Origin: Gambelia wislizenii | Taxonomy: Eukaryota; Chordata; Lepidosauria; Squamata; Crotaphytidae | DNA length: 64,000 nucleotides | Assembly (NCBI GenBank): GCA_030847615.1 | Contig: JAUMIR010000001.1 | Location: 384,382,687 to 384,446,686, forward strand | Direction: 5' to 3' | In this document: positions 36,310-48,679 of the stretch, one piece after another | Position numbering within the stretch: the first letter of the stretch is position 1 | Layout: every line of letters starts with the position of its first letter | The notes under the pieces: generated by a model | The model's input: the letters and a program-made list of their open reading frames with translations, nothing else | Databases searched by the model: none | Told to the model about the DNA's origin: nothing | Position numbers and translations under genes: made by a program

Positions 36310-37460
36310 ATTTCATTTTATTAATGTCTGCCCAATTTTCCAGTTTATCTAAGTCCTTTTGGATGTTGTTCTTCCAGTGTGTCAGCCACCCTTCCCAGTT
36401 TCGTGTCATCTACAAATTTGATAAGGATTCCCGTCACCCCATCATCTCAGTCACTGATAAAAATGTTGAAGATTAATGACCCTAGGATAGAACCCTGAGG
36501 CACTCCTCTTGAGATCTCCTTTCAGTTTGAAGCACAGCCATTGATGACAATTTTGAGCATGGTTTTTCAACCAGTTATGGATCCATATGATAGTATTCCC
36601 ATCCATTCCATATTTAATCAGTTTGTTAAACAAAATGTTATGGGGAACCTTATCAAATTCTTTGCTGAAATCCAGATAAATTACATCCACAGCATTTCCA
36701 CAATCTATTAAACCTGATTCAACAAATATATCAGCTTAGTTTGGTAGGATTTGTTCTTGCCAAGCCCATATTGGCTTGCCAAACTCCTACTTATCACTGC
36801 ATTGACCAGTAGTTAATTGCAGCCAGATTCCTGTATAATCCCTTCTGATATTTTCCCCAGTATTTAGGTTAGGTTGATTGGTCTGTAGTTTCCTGGATCT
36901 TCTTCTTTTCTTTTTTTTGAAGAGAGAGACAATGTTTGCCCTCTTCCTGTTCTTTGGCACCTCGCCTTTCCCCAAGATTTCTCAAAAAAGATGGCAAGGG
37001 GTTCAGAGAGTACATCAAAAAGTTCCTACTATACTTTGGGATGCAGTTTGTCTGGCCCTGCAGATTTGAACTCATTTAGGTTAGCTAAGGGACTCCTGAT
37101 TCATTCCTTATCCATCTTGATTTGCAATCCAGATCCCTTGCCAAATTCTCCGCTGCTGCATGAAAGTACACAGTCCTCTTCTTGGGGGAAAAAACTGAAG
37201 CAAAATAGTTATTGAATAGTTCTGCCTTTTCATTGTGATCTGTTAACTTTTTGCCATTCTTATTGAACAGAGTCCCCACTGTTTCTTTCATCATTTTCTT
37301 GCCTCAAATGTAACTGCAAAACCCCTTTTTGTTGCTCTTTGCTTGCCTAGCCAATCTCAGCTTATGTAGAGCTTTAGCTTTCTTTATAATATTCCTGCAA
37401 GCTTGGGCTACACATCTGTACTCTTCCTTGGTGATTTGTCCCTCCTTCCATTCTATATAC
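36310..37460 (-). mobile_element. CR1 LINE internal fragment with RT
   Basis: Reading leftward on the minus strand, CR1 pieces appear in order. 37085-37294 is the region before the RT ('LTDHNEKAELFNNYFASVFS'). 36787-36975 is RT motif 0-1 ('PKNRKRANIVSLFKKKK', an N-W-R-P-I-S region further on). 36451-36690 is the palm ('MDVIYLDFSKEFDKVPHNIL' with motif A, then 'IHNWLKN'). Stops and frameshifts break it. In CR1 this protein performs target-primed reverse transcription. Both ends are truncated. Confidence 0.85.
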
Positions 37461-37463
37461 ATA

Positions 37464-37550
37464 CAGCAGGTCCTCGTTATCCACAGGTTCAGTATCTGTG
37501 GAGTTGAACATCCATGGATTGAAATGAATAAATATTCAATTATTTTTTTT
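37464..37550. mobile_element. Tigger/pogo-like MITE, left end
   Basis: 'cagcaggtcctcgttatcca' then 'caggttcagtatctgtgg' resembles the left end of the Tigger-type MITEs at 7659 and 46669, with TA immediately before. The right end is not evident. Confidence 0.45.
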
Positions 37551-37869
37551 TACCTGCAAGCAACTGCAGCCAGGCTGAGAATCAGTTCCAGGGTTTTAGC
37601 ACAGGCTGCAGCAGCAAAGCTTGGGCACAAGGCACTCTTGCTTCAGCTGCAGCAGTGATTCTTCTCTTTCCTTCAAAAGGCGAAAGCCATGGCCCCAGCA
37701 GGATGAAGGAAGGCCAGTATGCACCTGGTGCTTGGGGCTTGCTGTCACCCTCCGCCCCTTGGCTCCTGGAAGTTAATCCCACCAAGGGTTTGGCAGCAGC
37801 AAGCACCTGCCAATCAGGGCTTTAGTGTGTTGCTTGGATTCCCACTAGTTCACAGATCCTCCTGTCTGG
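37551..37869. other. Unassigned sequence
   Basis: GC-rich relative to its surroundings, with no recognised feature. Confidence 0.3.
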
Positions 37870-38160
37870 ATGCAGCAAATCAAACCTGAACTTTCCCTAG
37901 AAGCCAAGATGACTAAAATCAGACTGTAATACTTTGGCCATATCATGAGAAGACACAACACACTAGAAAAGAAAATAATGCTTGGTAAGGTAGAAGGCAG
38001 TAGGAAATGAGGGAGATTGCATTCCAGATGGATAGACTCAATCAAGGAATCCATGTTCCTGAGTCTGCAAGACCTGAGCAGGACTATTGGTGATAGGGTG
38101 ACTTGGAGATCTCTCATTCATAGGGCTGCTATAAATCAAAGTCAACTTGAGGGCAGATAA
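37870..38160 (+). mobile_element. Bov-B (RTE) LINE 3' end
   Basis: The sequence follows the end of a Bov-B ORF2: 'cttggtaaggtagaaggcag' (a GKVEG motif), 'gatggatagactcaatcaag' (W-x-D-S-I-K), a region before 'tggagatctctcattcatag' (W-R-S-L-I-H-R), then the tail 'tataaatcaaagtcaacttg' and 'agggcagataac'. Bov-B is the probable donor of mobilising machinery for Sauria SINEs such as that at 10935. Decayed and 5'-truncated. Confidence 0.8.
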
Positions 38161-38230
38161 CAAGACACTTCCCTTCAAGTTTCCTCTCCTCCTTCTCCCC
38201 CCACCCACCCCATATTGAAAGATGAAGAAG

Positions 38231-38404
38231 GCCAAAAATAATCCAGTTTCAAACTGGATTATTTGCCATGGCTCCTTCCTATGGAATCCTGGGATTTGTA
38301 GTTTGGTAAGACACCAGTACTCTTTGGCAGAGAAGGCTAAAGGCTTTGTAAAACTACAAATCCCAGGATTCCCTAGGAAGGAGCCATGACAAGTAATCAA
38401 GTTT
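38231..38404. mobile_element. hAT-like MITE, part left of the L1
   Basis: Contains 'ccagtttcaaactggatt' and two facing blocks, 'tatggaatcctgggatttgt' / 'acaaatcccaggattcccta', that fold on each other. The remaining end lies beyond the L1 at 46440-46487 ('ccagtttcaaactggattat', then 'gtgcagtatggattta'). Together they make one MITE of roughly 210 bases split by the L1. Superfamily is inferred from pattern only. Confidence 0.6.
38390..38404. repeat. L1 target-site duplication, left copy
   Basis: 'caagtaatcaagttt' here and 'caagtaatccagttt' at 46440-46454 match at 14 of 15 positions and bracket the minus-strand L1. Confidence 0.88.
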
Positions 38405-38903
38405 CTTTATTATTATTATTATTATTATTGTTCTCTTTATTAAGAAGATTTTATACAAATATCTCACAGACACACAAAAACAAAACATTACCACAAATAC
38501 ACACAATTACATACACAACGAAATCTATATATACAGATGATATCTCTAATAAAATACATTAATACACTAAATTTCTTCCTACCATACTGGTTCATAAACT
38601 TGCTACTTCTTCCCTTTTAACCTTTCTTATATTTGAACTTACATTCATTTATATATGTATATTTGTCTCTATACAGTATATTTGTATTAACAGGACTTAC
38701 TTCCATTACACTCTCTGTACATCTTCCTTAAATTCCTGTTTTTAATTGTCCAAGGATTAAAAACAACCAGGTCTATATGAACATTAATATATAAATGTAT
38801 AGATATATCTCTATATCTATATGTCTATCTTCCACACTTCCCCTTTTATTTATCCATTATCAATTTATCCATTATTACATTTATTATCTACTCAACTAAT
38901 TAA

Positions 38904-41900
38904 CTAGTCAGTGAGCCATATTGTTGCAACTTCATTCCATTCCGACTTCAAAAAGTTGATCCATTTCTCCCATTCTTTCCTAAATTTATTTTTTGTTTTA
39001 TATTTCATCCACGATGTGAGTTCTTCCATCCTCACTACCTCTTCCATTTTTAACAACCATTCCTCTATCTTTGGTACTTCTTTTAGTTTCCAGTATCTAG
39101 CCAGAATTATCCTGGCTGTGGTGGTCATGAAGAGTATCAAGTTTCTCAGTTCTTTCGGGATCTCATTACCAACTAAATTTAATAAGAAAACCTCTGGTGT
39201 GAATTTAAATTCAATTATTAATATTTTCTTAATCCAATTATAGATGTTTAGCCAGTACTTTTTAACAATTCTACATGAGCACCACATGTGGTAATAAGAT
39301 CCTTCCTCATTTCCACACTTCCAGCATTTTGCTTCCTTTTCTTTATAGATTTTAGCTAATTTTTGTGGTGTCTTACACCAGCGGAACATTGTTTTATAAC
39401 AGTTTTCTCTTAATTCCATGCACGATGTAAATTTATTGTTTCTTTTCCATATCTCTGTCCTAGCTTCTAATTGGATATTATAACCAAGATTCTGCGCCCA
39501 TTTAACCATATATTCTTTGATGATCTCCGGTTCCAATTCCAGATTCAATAAGATTTTATATATATTTGAGGTTTTTATTTCTTTTTGTTCTATCAGAACC
39601 TTATCTAATTCCGTCTGCTGATAATCTATTCCAATTAGGTTGTTATCCATCTTCTATCTTTCAGCTATTTGTCTATATTGGAACCAATTACAATCGATTT
39701 GATCTTCCTTTAATTCTTCTATTGCTGTTAACCTATTTGTGCATCCTTGAACTTTTAACAACTCTTTGTATGTCAACCATTTCCCTTTATGCCACATTTC
39801 TGTTCTTCTGAAGGCTTCTTGGGGTGATACCCACAATGGAAATTTTAAGTACACCTTTTTTTTTATTTCTTCCCAAATGTATAGCATTGATTTCCTGTAG
39901 ATGTGATTTTTAAATGTTATGTCTATCTTATCTTTCCTATACCAAAAGTATACATGGAAGCCAAATTTTATATCTATCTCTTCTAGGGTTAATGTCCTAT
40001 CATTATTTAATCGAAACCAATCCTGTAGCCAACCGAAGACAGATGAGTTATAATATAGTCTTAAATTTGGTAGGCCTAGACCTCCCTTATTCTTCTCTTC
40101 CTGTAACACCTTTCAGCTTATTCTTGGCTTTTTATTCACCCAAACAAACTTTGATATGTCTCTATCCCATATTTTAAATAATTTCCTATTATATAAGACT
40201 GGGAGGTTTGGGAATAAGAAAAGCATCTTTGATAGTACCACCATTTTCACCACTGCGATTCTTCCCATAATTGACAGGTTTAATTTTTCCCCTCTCTCTC
40301 GCTCTTTCTTTCTTTATCTCTGTCCATGTTTTATTGTAGTTATTCTCTATTAAATCAAGGTTATTATTCATTATCATTATTCCTAAATATTGAACATGTG
40401 TTTGGATCTTATAATTCGTTACTCTAATTAGTTTCTCTTTCTCCTTTTTAAGTAAGTTTTTTGTTACGATTATCATTTTTTCTTTATTTATCTTACTCCA
40501 GATATCTCTCCAAATTCCAACAATTTTTCTTGAAATTTTTCAGTTGATTTCATGGGTTCTTCTAATGTTAAAGATAAAGATTGTTTTTAATTGTGATTTT
40601 AATCAATTGGTTTTAATCTATAATTGTTTAATTTTTTTTTATGGAGGAGGGTGGGGTGGGGGTGTTTGGGGATTTTATCTGTATTGTATTTTAATTTTTG
40701 TAAGCCGCCCCGATTGTTTTAACAGAGGGGCGGGGTATAAATTATTATTATTATTATTATATCGTCCGCAAAGGCTGATATCTTATACTCCTGTTTTTTT
40801 TAATCTTCACACCAGTTATTTCTTTTTCTTCTCTAATATTTCTACATAGCACCTCCAGGCTCATAATGAAAAGCAATAGTGACAGGGGACACTCCTGTCT
40901 TACTCCCCTTTCTATTTTTATCTCTGAGGTCTTTTGTCCGTTAATTATAATTTGAGCAGTTTGCTTTTTATAAATTGCTTTTATTCCTTGTATAAAATTC
41001 TCTCCTAACTTAATTTTCTCCATTACTGCCACCATATATTGCCACTTCATGCTATCAAACACTTTTTCGGCGTCCAGAAATAGCAGAGCCAGTTTTTTTC
41101 CTGGGTGCATTTCCCTATATTCTATGATGTTTAATACTCTCCTAATATTGTTTCTCATACGTCTACCTGAGAGGAACCCTGTTTGATCTTGATTCACCCA
41201 CTCCTTCAAGATTTTCTTCAACCTCTCCGCTAATATTATCACAAAAAGTTTGTAATCATTATTCAACAGTGAGATTGGTCTATAGTTTTTCATCTCTTCA
41301 GGGTCTTTATTTTCCTTTAGTATTAGGACAATATTCGCATTTGTCCAAGTCAATGGTATATCCTCTCCCCTCATTACATTGTTAAACAATTTACACAATG
41401 GTACCTATAACTGTTCTCCAAAGATCTTATAGTAACAAGCCGAAAAACCATCAGGGCCCAGTGTCTTGCCAGTTTTAAGTAATTTAATTGCTTGATCAAC
41501 CTCCGCAATAGTGATGTTTTTATTTCATTCTTCTCTCTGTTGCGAATTTATTAAGGGAATAATTTGTTCACCTATTTTCCAGTCCTTTTTTCCATTATAT
41601 CATCCAATTGTGTTTCTTTAAAAAGAACTGTATACATTTTTTAGAAGCTTCTTCTGATTTCCTCTACATGTGTCACAAGTTTATCCTTATCTTTTATTTT
41701 CAATATTTGCTGTCTCTCCTGAGTTTTCTCAACCTATAAGATAACCATTTTCCTGTTTTATTACTTTGTTCGTAATATCTTTGTTTCATAAATCTGATTT
41801 TCTTCTCAATTTCCTGTGCCATATTCATTTTCAATTGATTTCACAGAATTTTTAATTCATTTATCACACTTATATTTGTTGGGTCATTTTTCAGTTCCTT

Positions 41901-42800
41901 TTCCTTTTGTCTTAAAGTATCTTGTAATGTTTGCATTTCCCCCCTATTCTCTTGTTTTTTTCATGGTTAATCTGCATTAATATTCCTCTAATAACAGTCT
42001 TATTCGCTTCCCACACACTCTGAATTGTGACTTCCCCTTCTTTATTTTCATTAAAGTAGTTACTTACAGCCACCCTTACTCTCCCTGTATATTCTCATCT
42101 TGTAGTAATGTTTCTTTCAATCTCCAATTATAGCTTCTTCTCGTATTTTTCATTTTCAAGCTTATCATATTATTGATCAGAGATTGATCTTGGGAGTATT
42201 TCCATAGATTTTATATAACCCGTCATGTTTCTTGATAATATAAACATGTCAATATGAGATAGCGAATTGTGTCTATCGGAGAAAAAGGTGTATTCTCTAT
42301 TATCATTATATAAAAATCTCCATACTTCTATCATTGACAAGTTATTCATAAACTGAAAAAATGATTTAGGCAGTTTTGCCTGTTTTTCCTTTATACCCTT
42401 CCCTGATGCTCTATCTTTAGATGGGTCCAGAACTCCATTCCAATCCCCAAGACAGATTATATCCTCGTATCCCTTCTCTACTACTACTCTCAATAAATCG
42501 TTGTAAAATTTACCTCTATTTTCTGAGGGGGCATATATTCCCAAAACTATCATTCTTTTATCCATAATATTTAATTCAACACCAAGGTATCTTCCTGTAA
42601 CATCTTTTATTACTTCAGTTGCATTTAAATGATTTTTTACATAAATCACAATTCCTCTTTTTTTTCTTATCAATTGAGTTTATAAATTCTTAACCCAATT
42701 TTCTATTTCTTAGCATATTTTGATTTTTTTTCCTCTTATGTGTGTCTCTTGAATGCAGATTGAATCTGCTTTGGTTCTTTCTGATTGATGGAATACTTGG
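38904..42800 (-). pseudogene. L1 ORF2 remnant (endonuclease, RT, C-terminal domain)
   Basis: Minus-strand order: endonuclease in 42170-42673 ('IICLGDWNGVLDPSKDRAS' and 'YTFFSDRHNSLSHIDMFIL'), RT in 40757-41398 ('NYRPISLLNNDYKLF', 'LALLFLDAEKVFDSMKWQYM' with motif A, 'IERGVRQECPLSLLLF') followed by 'ISAFADDI', the catalytic FADD box, then fragments at 40189-40476 and 39654-40109. The C-terminal 248 residues (38904-39650) carry 'KCWKCGNEEGSYYHMWCSC'. One extra base near 42173 shifts the frame at the endonuclease SDH motif. An L2 tail splits the frame just after FADD. Confidence 0.9.
40573..40762 (+). mobile_element. L2-type LINE 3' tail inside L1 ORF2
   Basis: 'ttttgtaagccgccccgatt' and 'agaggggcggggtataaatt' with (ATT)n are an L2 3' tail. 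The L1 frame continues on each side, with FADDI before it and a 'LTLEEPMKSTEKFQEKL'-type continuation after it on the minus strand. The left edge is approximate. Confidence 0.75.
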
Positions 42801-42999
42801 TTTCTTTTGTGAGTGGAATTCATTCCTCTCACATTCCATGATATTAGGTTGAATGTCATCTTTAATTATCTTAGATTATTAAATTTATTCTATTTATTAC
42901 TCTTTTCTTTTTCTGTTAAGCTGTCTCTGTTCCTCCCTCCTTATCTGTTTCCTTTTCCTTATCGTCTTCTCCCTCTGTATCTATATATTCTAATTCTTC

Positions 43000-44571
43000 C
43001 TCAGCTTCCTCTTCTGTCTCATTCTAATTCTGATTCTTCTTCCTTTTTGTTTTCCTTTTGTTTAATTAACACCTCCTTCCTACTACTTCTCATTTTCTCA
43101 ATTTCATCTTCTTGCTCTTCTTGTTCTTCTTGTTCTATCTGTTGTTCTTTATTTGATTTTCCCTTCTCTTCCTTACCTTCCTTCATTGTTTCCCTTTGTT
43201 CTGTCTGATCCTTTCCATTTCCCCCTTCTCTTTACCATCTAAGTCTTTCCCATATTTAGTTAAAAACTCTTTTGCTTTTTGTATTGTGTCTATATCTCCT
43301 CTGCCTATAGTTGAAGGATATCCCTTCTACTCTTTCACACCAGTATTGTATTCCCTTTTTCTGCAATTTAGATGTTACAAATTGGTACTCTTTCCTTTTT
43401 TTAATATTTGTGTTGGTATATCTTTGTAAATAGCTATTTTGTTATCTTCAATAATCAGTTTTCTTACATATTTTTTCCATTTTTTTTTCCAAAATTTGAT
43501 CCCTAATTTTCCCTCTTGAGAAATATATCACAATATCTCTTGGCAGTCTTCTTATAAATAATAATAATAATAAAATTTATTTATACCCCGCCCCTCTGCT
43601 AAAAACAATCGGGGCGGCTTCCAACAATTAAAACATTATAATAATGACTAAAAACACCACCCACCCCCACCCTCCCCCATAAAAACTCATTAAACACTAT
43701 AAAATTAAAACCTTCTAACTAAAAACACATTAAAAACAAATATATACATAATTTTAAAAAGCCAGGAGACACAGCTCCTGAGGCCAGGATCTAATCAGGA
43801 AAGGCCTGGTGAAAGAGATCTGTCTTTCACGCTTTTTTAAAGCTACTCAAGCTTGTCAACTGACGGATCTCGTTCGGCAGGCCATTCCATAAATTGGGGG
43901 TAACTACCGAAAAGGCCCTCTGGGAGGTTGCAGACAGCCTAGATTTTTGCGGCTGAAGCAAATTCCTCCCAGAGGACTGGAGTGCAGGGGGAGGATTGTA
44001 TGGGAGGAGGCGGTTGTGAAGATAAGTTGGACCCAAGCCATTTAGGGCTTTAAAGGTAATAACCAAAACCTTATACTTCTTTGTGTAGCTACCCTAGAGT
44101 TTATTCTGAAAATTTGATCAATTTCCGTCTCCATCCTTGTCAGGGGCAGATCAATATAGTCTGCTAAGCTTGGGGTTATTCTATCATATAAATCCTCCTC
44201 TTCCATTTCCATCAGCCCCCTTAATTTTAGACATTTCTCTCTCAGTCTCATTTGTATTTCTAATTCTCTCCTCTCTCCTTGTTCTTGCTTTTCTCTTAGT
44301 TGCTCCATTGTTTTTTCCAGTCTTTTTGTTTTACTATCTAAGTTTTCTACTTTATCACTCAAATGTTTCACATCTTCCATTATTTTATTTTATTTTTTCC
44401 CAAAGTCATCTAGCTCTTTTTTATATCCTTTCTGGTCTCTTTTACTTCCAGGGTAATCTCTTCCCTAAATTTCTTAAATTCCTGTAATAATAGTTGTTTT
44501 GTATCTGTAATTTCTATTGATTATCTTCTGGTTGTTAGTGTTTGAATTTGTGTATTTCTTTTAACTGGCAT
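43000..44571 (-). pseudogene. L1 ORF1 remnant
   Basis: A likely start codon lies at 44571 on the minus strand. A coiled-coil part ('LSDKVENLDSKTKRLEKTME') leads into the RRM ('LKLRGLMEMEEEDLYDRITP', then 'YIDLPLTRMETEIDQIFRIN'). The frame is cut by an L2 insertion (about 43558-44085) and resumes at about 43555 with the C-terminal domain ('LPRDIVIYFSRGKIRDQILE'), then a Glu/Lys-rich tail. In L1 this protein binds the element RNA. Stops and the insertion inactivate it. Confidence 0.8.
43558..44085 (-). mobile_element. L2 LINE 3' end inside L1 ORF1
   Basis: The minus frame 43827-44066 reads 'FKALNGLGPTYLHNRLLPY', then 'RAFSVVTPNLWNGLPNEIRQ', then 'LTSLSSFKKA', the C-terminus of L2 ORF2. It is followed by an AT-rich 3' UTR and the reverse complement of 'gccgccccgattgttttta' plus (AAT)n. 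This copy links the tail seen elsewhere in the window to the L2 protein. It is inserted in L1 ORF1. Confidence 0.88.
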
Positions 44572-46439
44572 TTTGCTTCTAGTTATTATTTCCTCTAATA
44601 ACTATATCTCTTTATAGTAGACTGTATCAATTATATTACACTATATCTTTATATTAGACTATATCAAGTTATTTCCTTTCTATGTTACAATATTTCCCAG
44701 GTTTGATCAACCTTAAAGTTCTTCCCATTATTTTTCACCCACAGTAATATTCCAAATATTCCAAATATTTTATGTCAATATCCAATACTATTTCAATAGT
44801 ATTGTATATTTTATGTGCTTTATACTTACTAATATTTCAGTGTTGGTGCCCAATATTATAGTGTATCTCTATTTCAATACCTCAATACTTCAGTACTTTG
44901 ATCTCTAACTCTGAATTCATTAATCATTATCATTAATCATTAGCTATACCTAATAGCAGTACTACAGTCTCTACCTCTGTAGTCATTAATCATTAATAAT
45001 AATCCTTAATAATCATTAGTAGTAATCATTAACAGTATCAGTAATCGTTAACAATGACAATATTATAACAATATCAACATCAACATGCACCTCCTATAGT
45101 CAGTAACAGTGGCAGTGCTTCAACATCTACCTCTATAGTCATTAATCATTAATCATTTGCAGTAATTATCAACAGTAATAATTAACATTAACAGTAGTCA
45201 CTAACAATGACAATTTGTTCTAATATGATATATATGTATCATATATAATATGTTATATCAATATCAATGTCACTATCAAACTTAAACCTTAATCAGATTT
45301 TTTCCCTTCCCCCTCCCATTTAGTGTGGAATACAGTGTGGAATACAAATACAAATTATAGAATTGTACAGATTCAGCTATATCTGCTTCACACTCTTTCC
45401 CCCCTCTTTACTTAATTTTAGTTCACTCTATTCCACTCTTACTAAGTCAACTATTTTTTTTCTTTCTTTTTTTCCACATCTCTTCTTTGGCTTCATTCCT
45501 CTCCTCCGTTTTGTTAACTCTCCCTCAGTCCCATTTGGCTTCTTTCTCTCCGCTCCTCCTTTAGCAAATTCCAAGCCACCTCTTACTCTTCAATATTCCA
45601 TTTCTCTTTTTCCCTTTCACCTACTTTCATTTCATTTCATTTTGTTGCTCCTTTCCACTCCTTTTTTTCTTCCTAATTCTTCCACTCCCAAGTTGCTTGC
45701 AGCTTCATTCAGCTTTCCTCCATTTAGCTTTCCTCCATTCCTGTCCTCTCAATCCACTGTCTTTCCATTTGATTCCTTTGTTTCCTCCACCCACACCAAC
45801 TCACAGCACTCCTCTCCGTTCCACTTCACTCCTACTCTTCAATGTTGCCCTCTTTCACCAACGGCCACTCACCAAACATCTCAGTTCAGTTTTCTGTCTT
45901 AGAGATCTTTCATCCAAGCATCCTTCCACCCTCTCTTCCTTCTTTATCTCTATGACTTTCAAAAGGTTAGTTCAGTTCAATTCATTTCTGTTTGTTTGTT
46001 TATTTTGCCCCAGATCTTCAAAGCTTCAAAATTAAGTCCTCAGTTACTTCAAACTGTGTAGAGAAAGCTGTGGAAGGTCTTCCCCAGTTTAGTCACCAGC
46101 AGGTTGCTAAACTAACGCTTACTGAATTATTTTTAAAAAGTCAGTGGAGTTGCTTGCCCCCTTCCAGACAAAAAATGGAGGGGCTCCCAACCAGGGACAT
46201 TAGAGGCTTCAAACAACCAGCACTGTGTCATCCCCCCTTACCTCTTTAAAGAGGGGGTAATGAATAGACCCAGCACCTTTCTTGGTCAAAAAGTGAGCCC
46301 ACTCTGGTCTTTCTTACACAAGACACTTTTTCTGGCTATAGTTAGAAAAGGTACCAGAAAAAAAACCTTGGTTGGTGATTGCAAGTTCTCCTGTTGAGCT
46401 ACTCGCAGCTGCTCGCAACTCTGACGCTGACTGGAAGCC

Positions 46440-46487
46440 CAAGTAATCCAGTTTCAAACTGGATTATTTGTGCAGTATGGATTTAGC
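46440..46487. mobile_element. TSD right copy and remainder of the split MITE
   Basis: 'caagtaatccagttt' (46440-46454) is the second L1 TSD copy. It continues into 'caaactggattatttgtgca', the other end of the MITE at 38231-38404. Confidence 0.7.
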
Positions 46488-46668
46488 CGAAGATTTCTTT
46501 TCTCAGAGAGCTTCCTTTTTTGTGCCGAGGATGGCATGGTCTCATGTCAGCAGCATCTCTGTTTATAGTTATAATAAGGCCTCTTTGCGAAATACAATAA
46601 ATCCAAGCAGAATGCAATAAAGCTATGAAATAGTTATACATAGTCCTGAAAGCAAGACTGCACATATA

Positions 46669-46934
46669 CAGGTTGCCCCCCCCCCGTATCCACAGAACCA
46701 ATATCCGCATTTTCAGTTATCCATCACTGAAAAAATAGGGACACATATTATAGAGTCAAACGGGAAAATGCCTAGAGAGGTATCCTCTCTAGGAATTGCT
46801 AGGTCCTCCAACACAATTCTATGGTATGTTTCTATGAGAAGTCCTTTATTTTAATAGGATTTGCTATTATCTATGGTTTCACTTATAAACAGTAGGTCCA
46901 GGAACTTTTCCTCCATGGATATGGGGGTGACCTG
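46669..46934. mobile_element. Tigger/pogo-like MITE
   Basis: It starts 'caggttgcccc' then a C run and 'gtatccacagaacc'. It ends 'ccatggatatgggggtgacctg'-like. TA flanks both sides (46667-46668 and 46935-46936). About 266 bases, no transposase. Same terminal family as 7659-7863. Confidence 0.75.
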
Positions 46935-46936
46935 TA

Positions 46937-48549
46937 TTACATTATTGTTATATTATATTATTATAATGTTTATAAAGTGTAAAGACAGATAGAAGCCTCA
47001 TTACTAAACTATTCACCAATCTTTCATAGGTTCAGGCTGTTTCACATTTAATTTAACTGTATACAGTCCAGGTGTTAATCTTAACAAGATGGATTGATCC
47101 AATGGGAATTTGATAGATCAATGTAAATTCTGGTAATTCCATTAGTCTACACTAATTCAGACTTTGAATTAAATTTAATCTAGGAATGAGAATCATGTGG
47201 CCCTTGAAATTTATGATGGAATAAGAACATAGAAGGTATAAAAGTGCCCAGGTGGGGGTGGGATGGAGGAGCTGTAATACCTGCTTTCATATTAGTTAAG
47301 GAGGAAAAATCACAGGCCTTGTACTGTCAATTAAATGAAATGGACAAACAATTATATTAATATAATTATTGTCAGTTCAAACCCTTGCCTCTGTCTGCAT
47401 TATCATGGAAAAGAGAAACTGTGCTGATGTGAGAAGACATGACAGGAGAGAGCAGACAGGTTCAATAGGGCATCCATCCTATTTTTCTCTGCCTCAGGTA
47501 CACTGTGGGCCCAAAGATAAGTTGCTGAAAATTACACAGGGTGAATCATATTTCCCAAATCAGCATATATGATTTGCATAATATGCAGATTATTTAACCT
47601 AAGTCGGGACCTTTCCATATGGCTACATGCTCAGGAAGCACTCACAATTGTGTATGGGATCTGCATGTATATGGACATGGGTTCCTACTAGTTCATGAAA
47701 ATATCAGAAAACAAACAGAAATATCTACAAACATCAAAACCTCTTTCTCATTTTTTAGGCATTAACTGAGTATAAAACCTTGGCATAAGATAGGGTAACT
47801 ATAGTTTAAAATAAAGGTGAAAGCAACCCCAACATCCTAATCCACCACAGTGAAAGTTATGAATTCATAATCTCTGTGCATATACCCTAGGTTGTCATAA
47901 GCAAATATGACAAAATGCTTCACAAAATGTGACTCTGACTTGAGGTTCTCAAAGAAGAAGAAAACATGTTCCAGCAGATCTTTTACAGTAGTGTGTGCCT
48001 AATCTGCACTGGAGTCAATTGGAACAGCAAGGTTAAGCTTCAGCGTAATTGTTACATGAACGGAGCCATTATTAAAATCAAGAAGTGGAAACAAAATCAA
48101 AGCAAGAGAGAAACTAGCCAATCAAACAGATGCATCAAACAGATTTCCCCCCTAAAAATATTCCCTTTGGGAGTAGGCATGGCCAGATTTAGGTGACTAA
48201 GGCCCTGGAGCAATTGTGGACCCAGCCCAGATGCACCCGTCCCCTTCCCATGAAAGACTACACAACACAGAATCTCTTCACAAAATATATTGAGTACATA
48301 TGAATAACAAAAGTAGATATATGAGGTAATAGTTGAATATAGGCAATAAAAGGCCACAACTGGGTAATGGCTGTAAATGGTTGGCACCAATTCCATGGGT
48401 CTGGATCCCTTCATTGACCAACCCTGTGTTGGCCAATAGACTGTTGTCGGCCGCCACCAACACCAACGCATGGAGGGGAGAGCCTCAGCCAAGCTCTGCC
48501 CGCCTGACACTCTCCCCTCCCCTGTGAAACAAGTTATCAAAAAGGGGGG
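46937..48549. other. Unassigned sequence, may include YR element 3' end
   Basis: No gene is recognised. The last 370 bases (from about 48180) change in composition and may belong to the 3' region of the neighbouring tyrosine-recombinase element, because the minus-strand sequence there runs on without a visible border. Confidence 0.35.
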
Positions 48550-48679
48550 GGGGTCAGTGTGAACTTGAAATTAAACTTGAACTTAATGGATACCACCCTT
48601 CTGCTTACCCCAGAATGGGGCCCATGCTATCCACCACAAAAGGTGGTCTCCCAATAAGACCCACCTTTTGCCAACCACC

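Larger units (their letters stand above)
38405..46439 (-). mobile_element. L1 LINE, apparently full length, decayed
   Basis: Flanked by a 15-bp TSD, this copy runs from a 5' UTR (right end) through ORF1 (about 44571 down to 43000), ORF2 (about 42800 down to 38904) and an AT-rich 3' UTR to an (AAT)n tail at 38406-38432. Removing the two L2 insertions leaves roughly 7.3 kb, a plausible full-length size. Frames are broken in many places. The 5' region (44600-45250) is rich in 'attaatcattaa' and 'caatatcaa' motifs. The open frames on the + strand here, including 45363-45902, are T/C-rich mirrors of it. Confidence 0.9.

Noticed and set aside
45363..45902. 179-codon Ser/Phe/Leu-rich + strand frame
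   Set aside because: It mirrors the purine-rich minus strand of the L1 5' region and has no domain.
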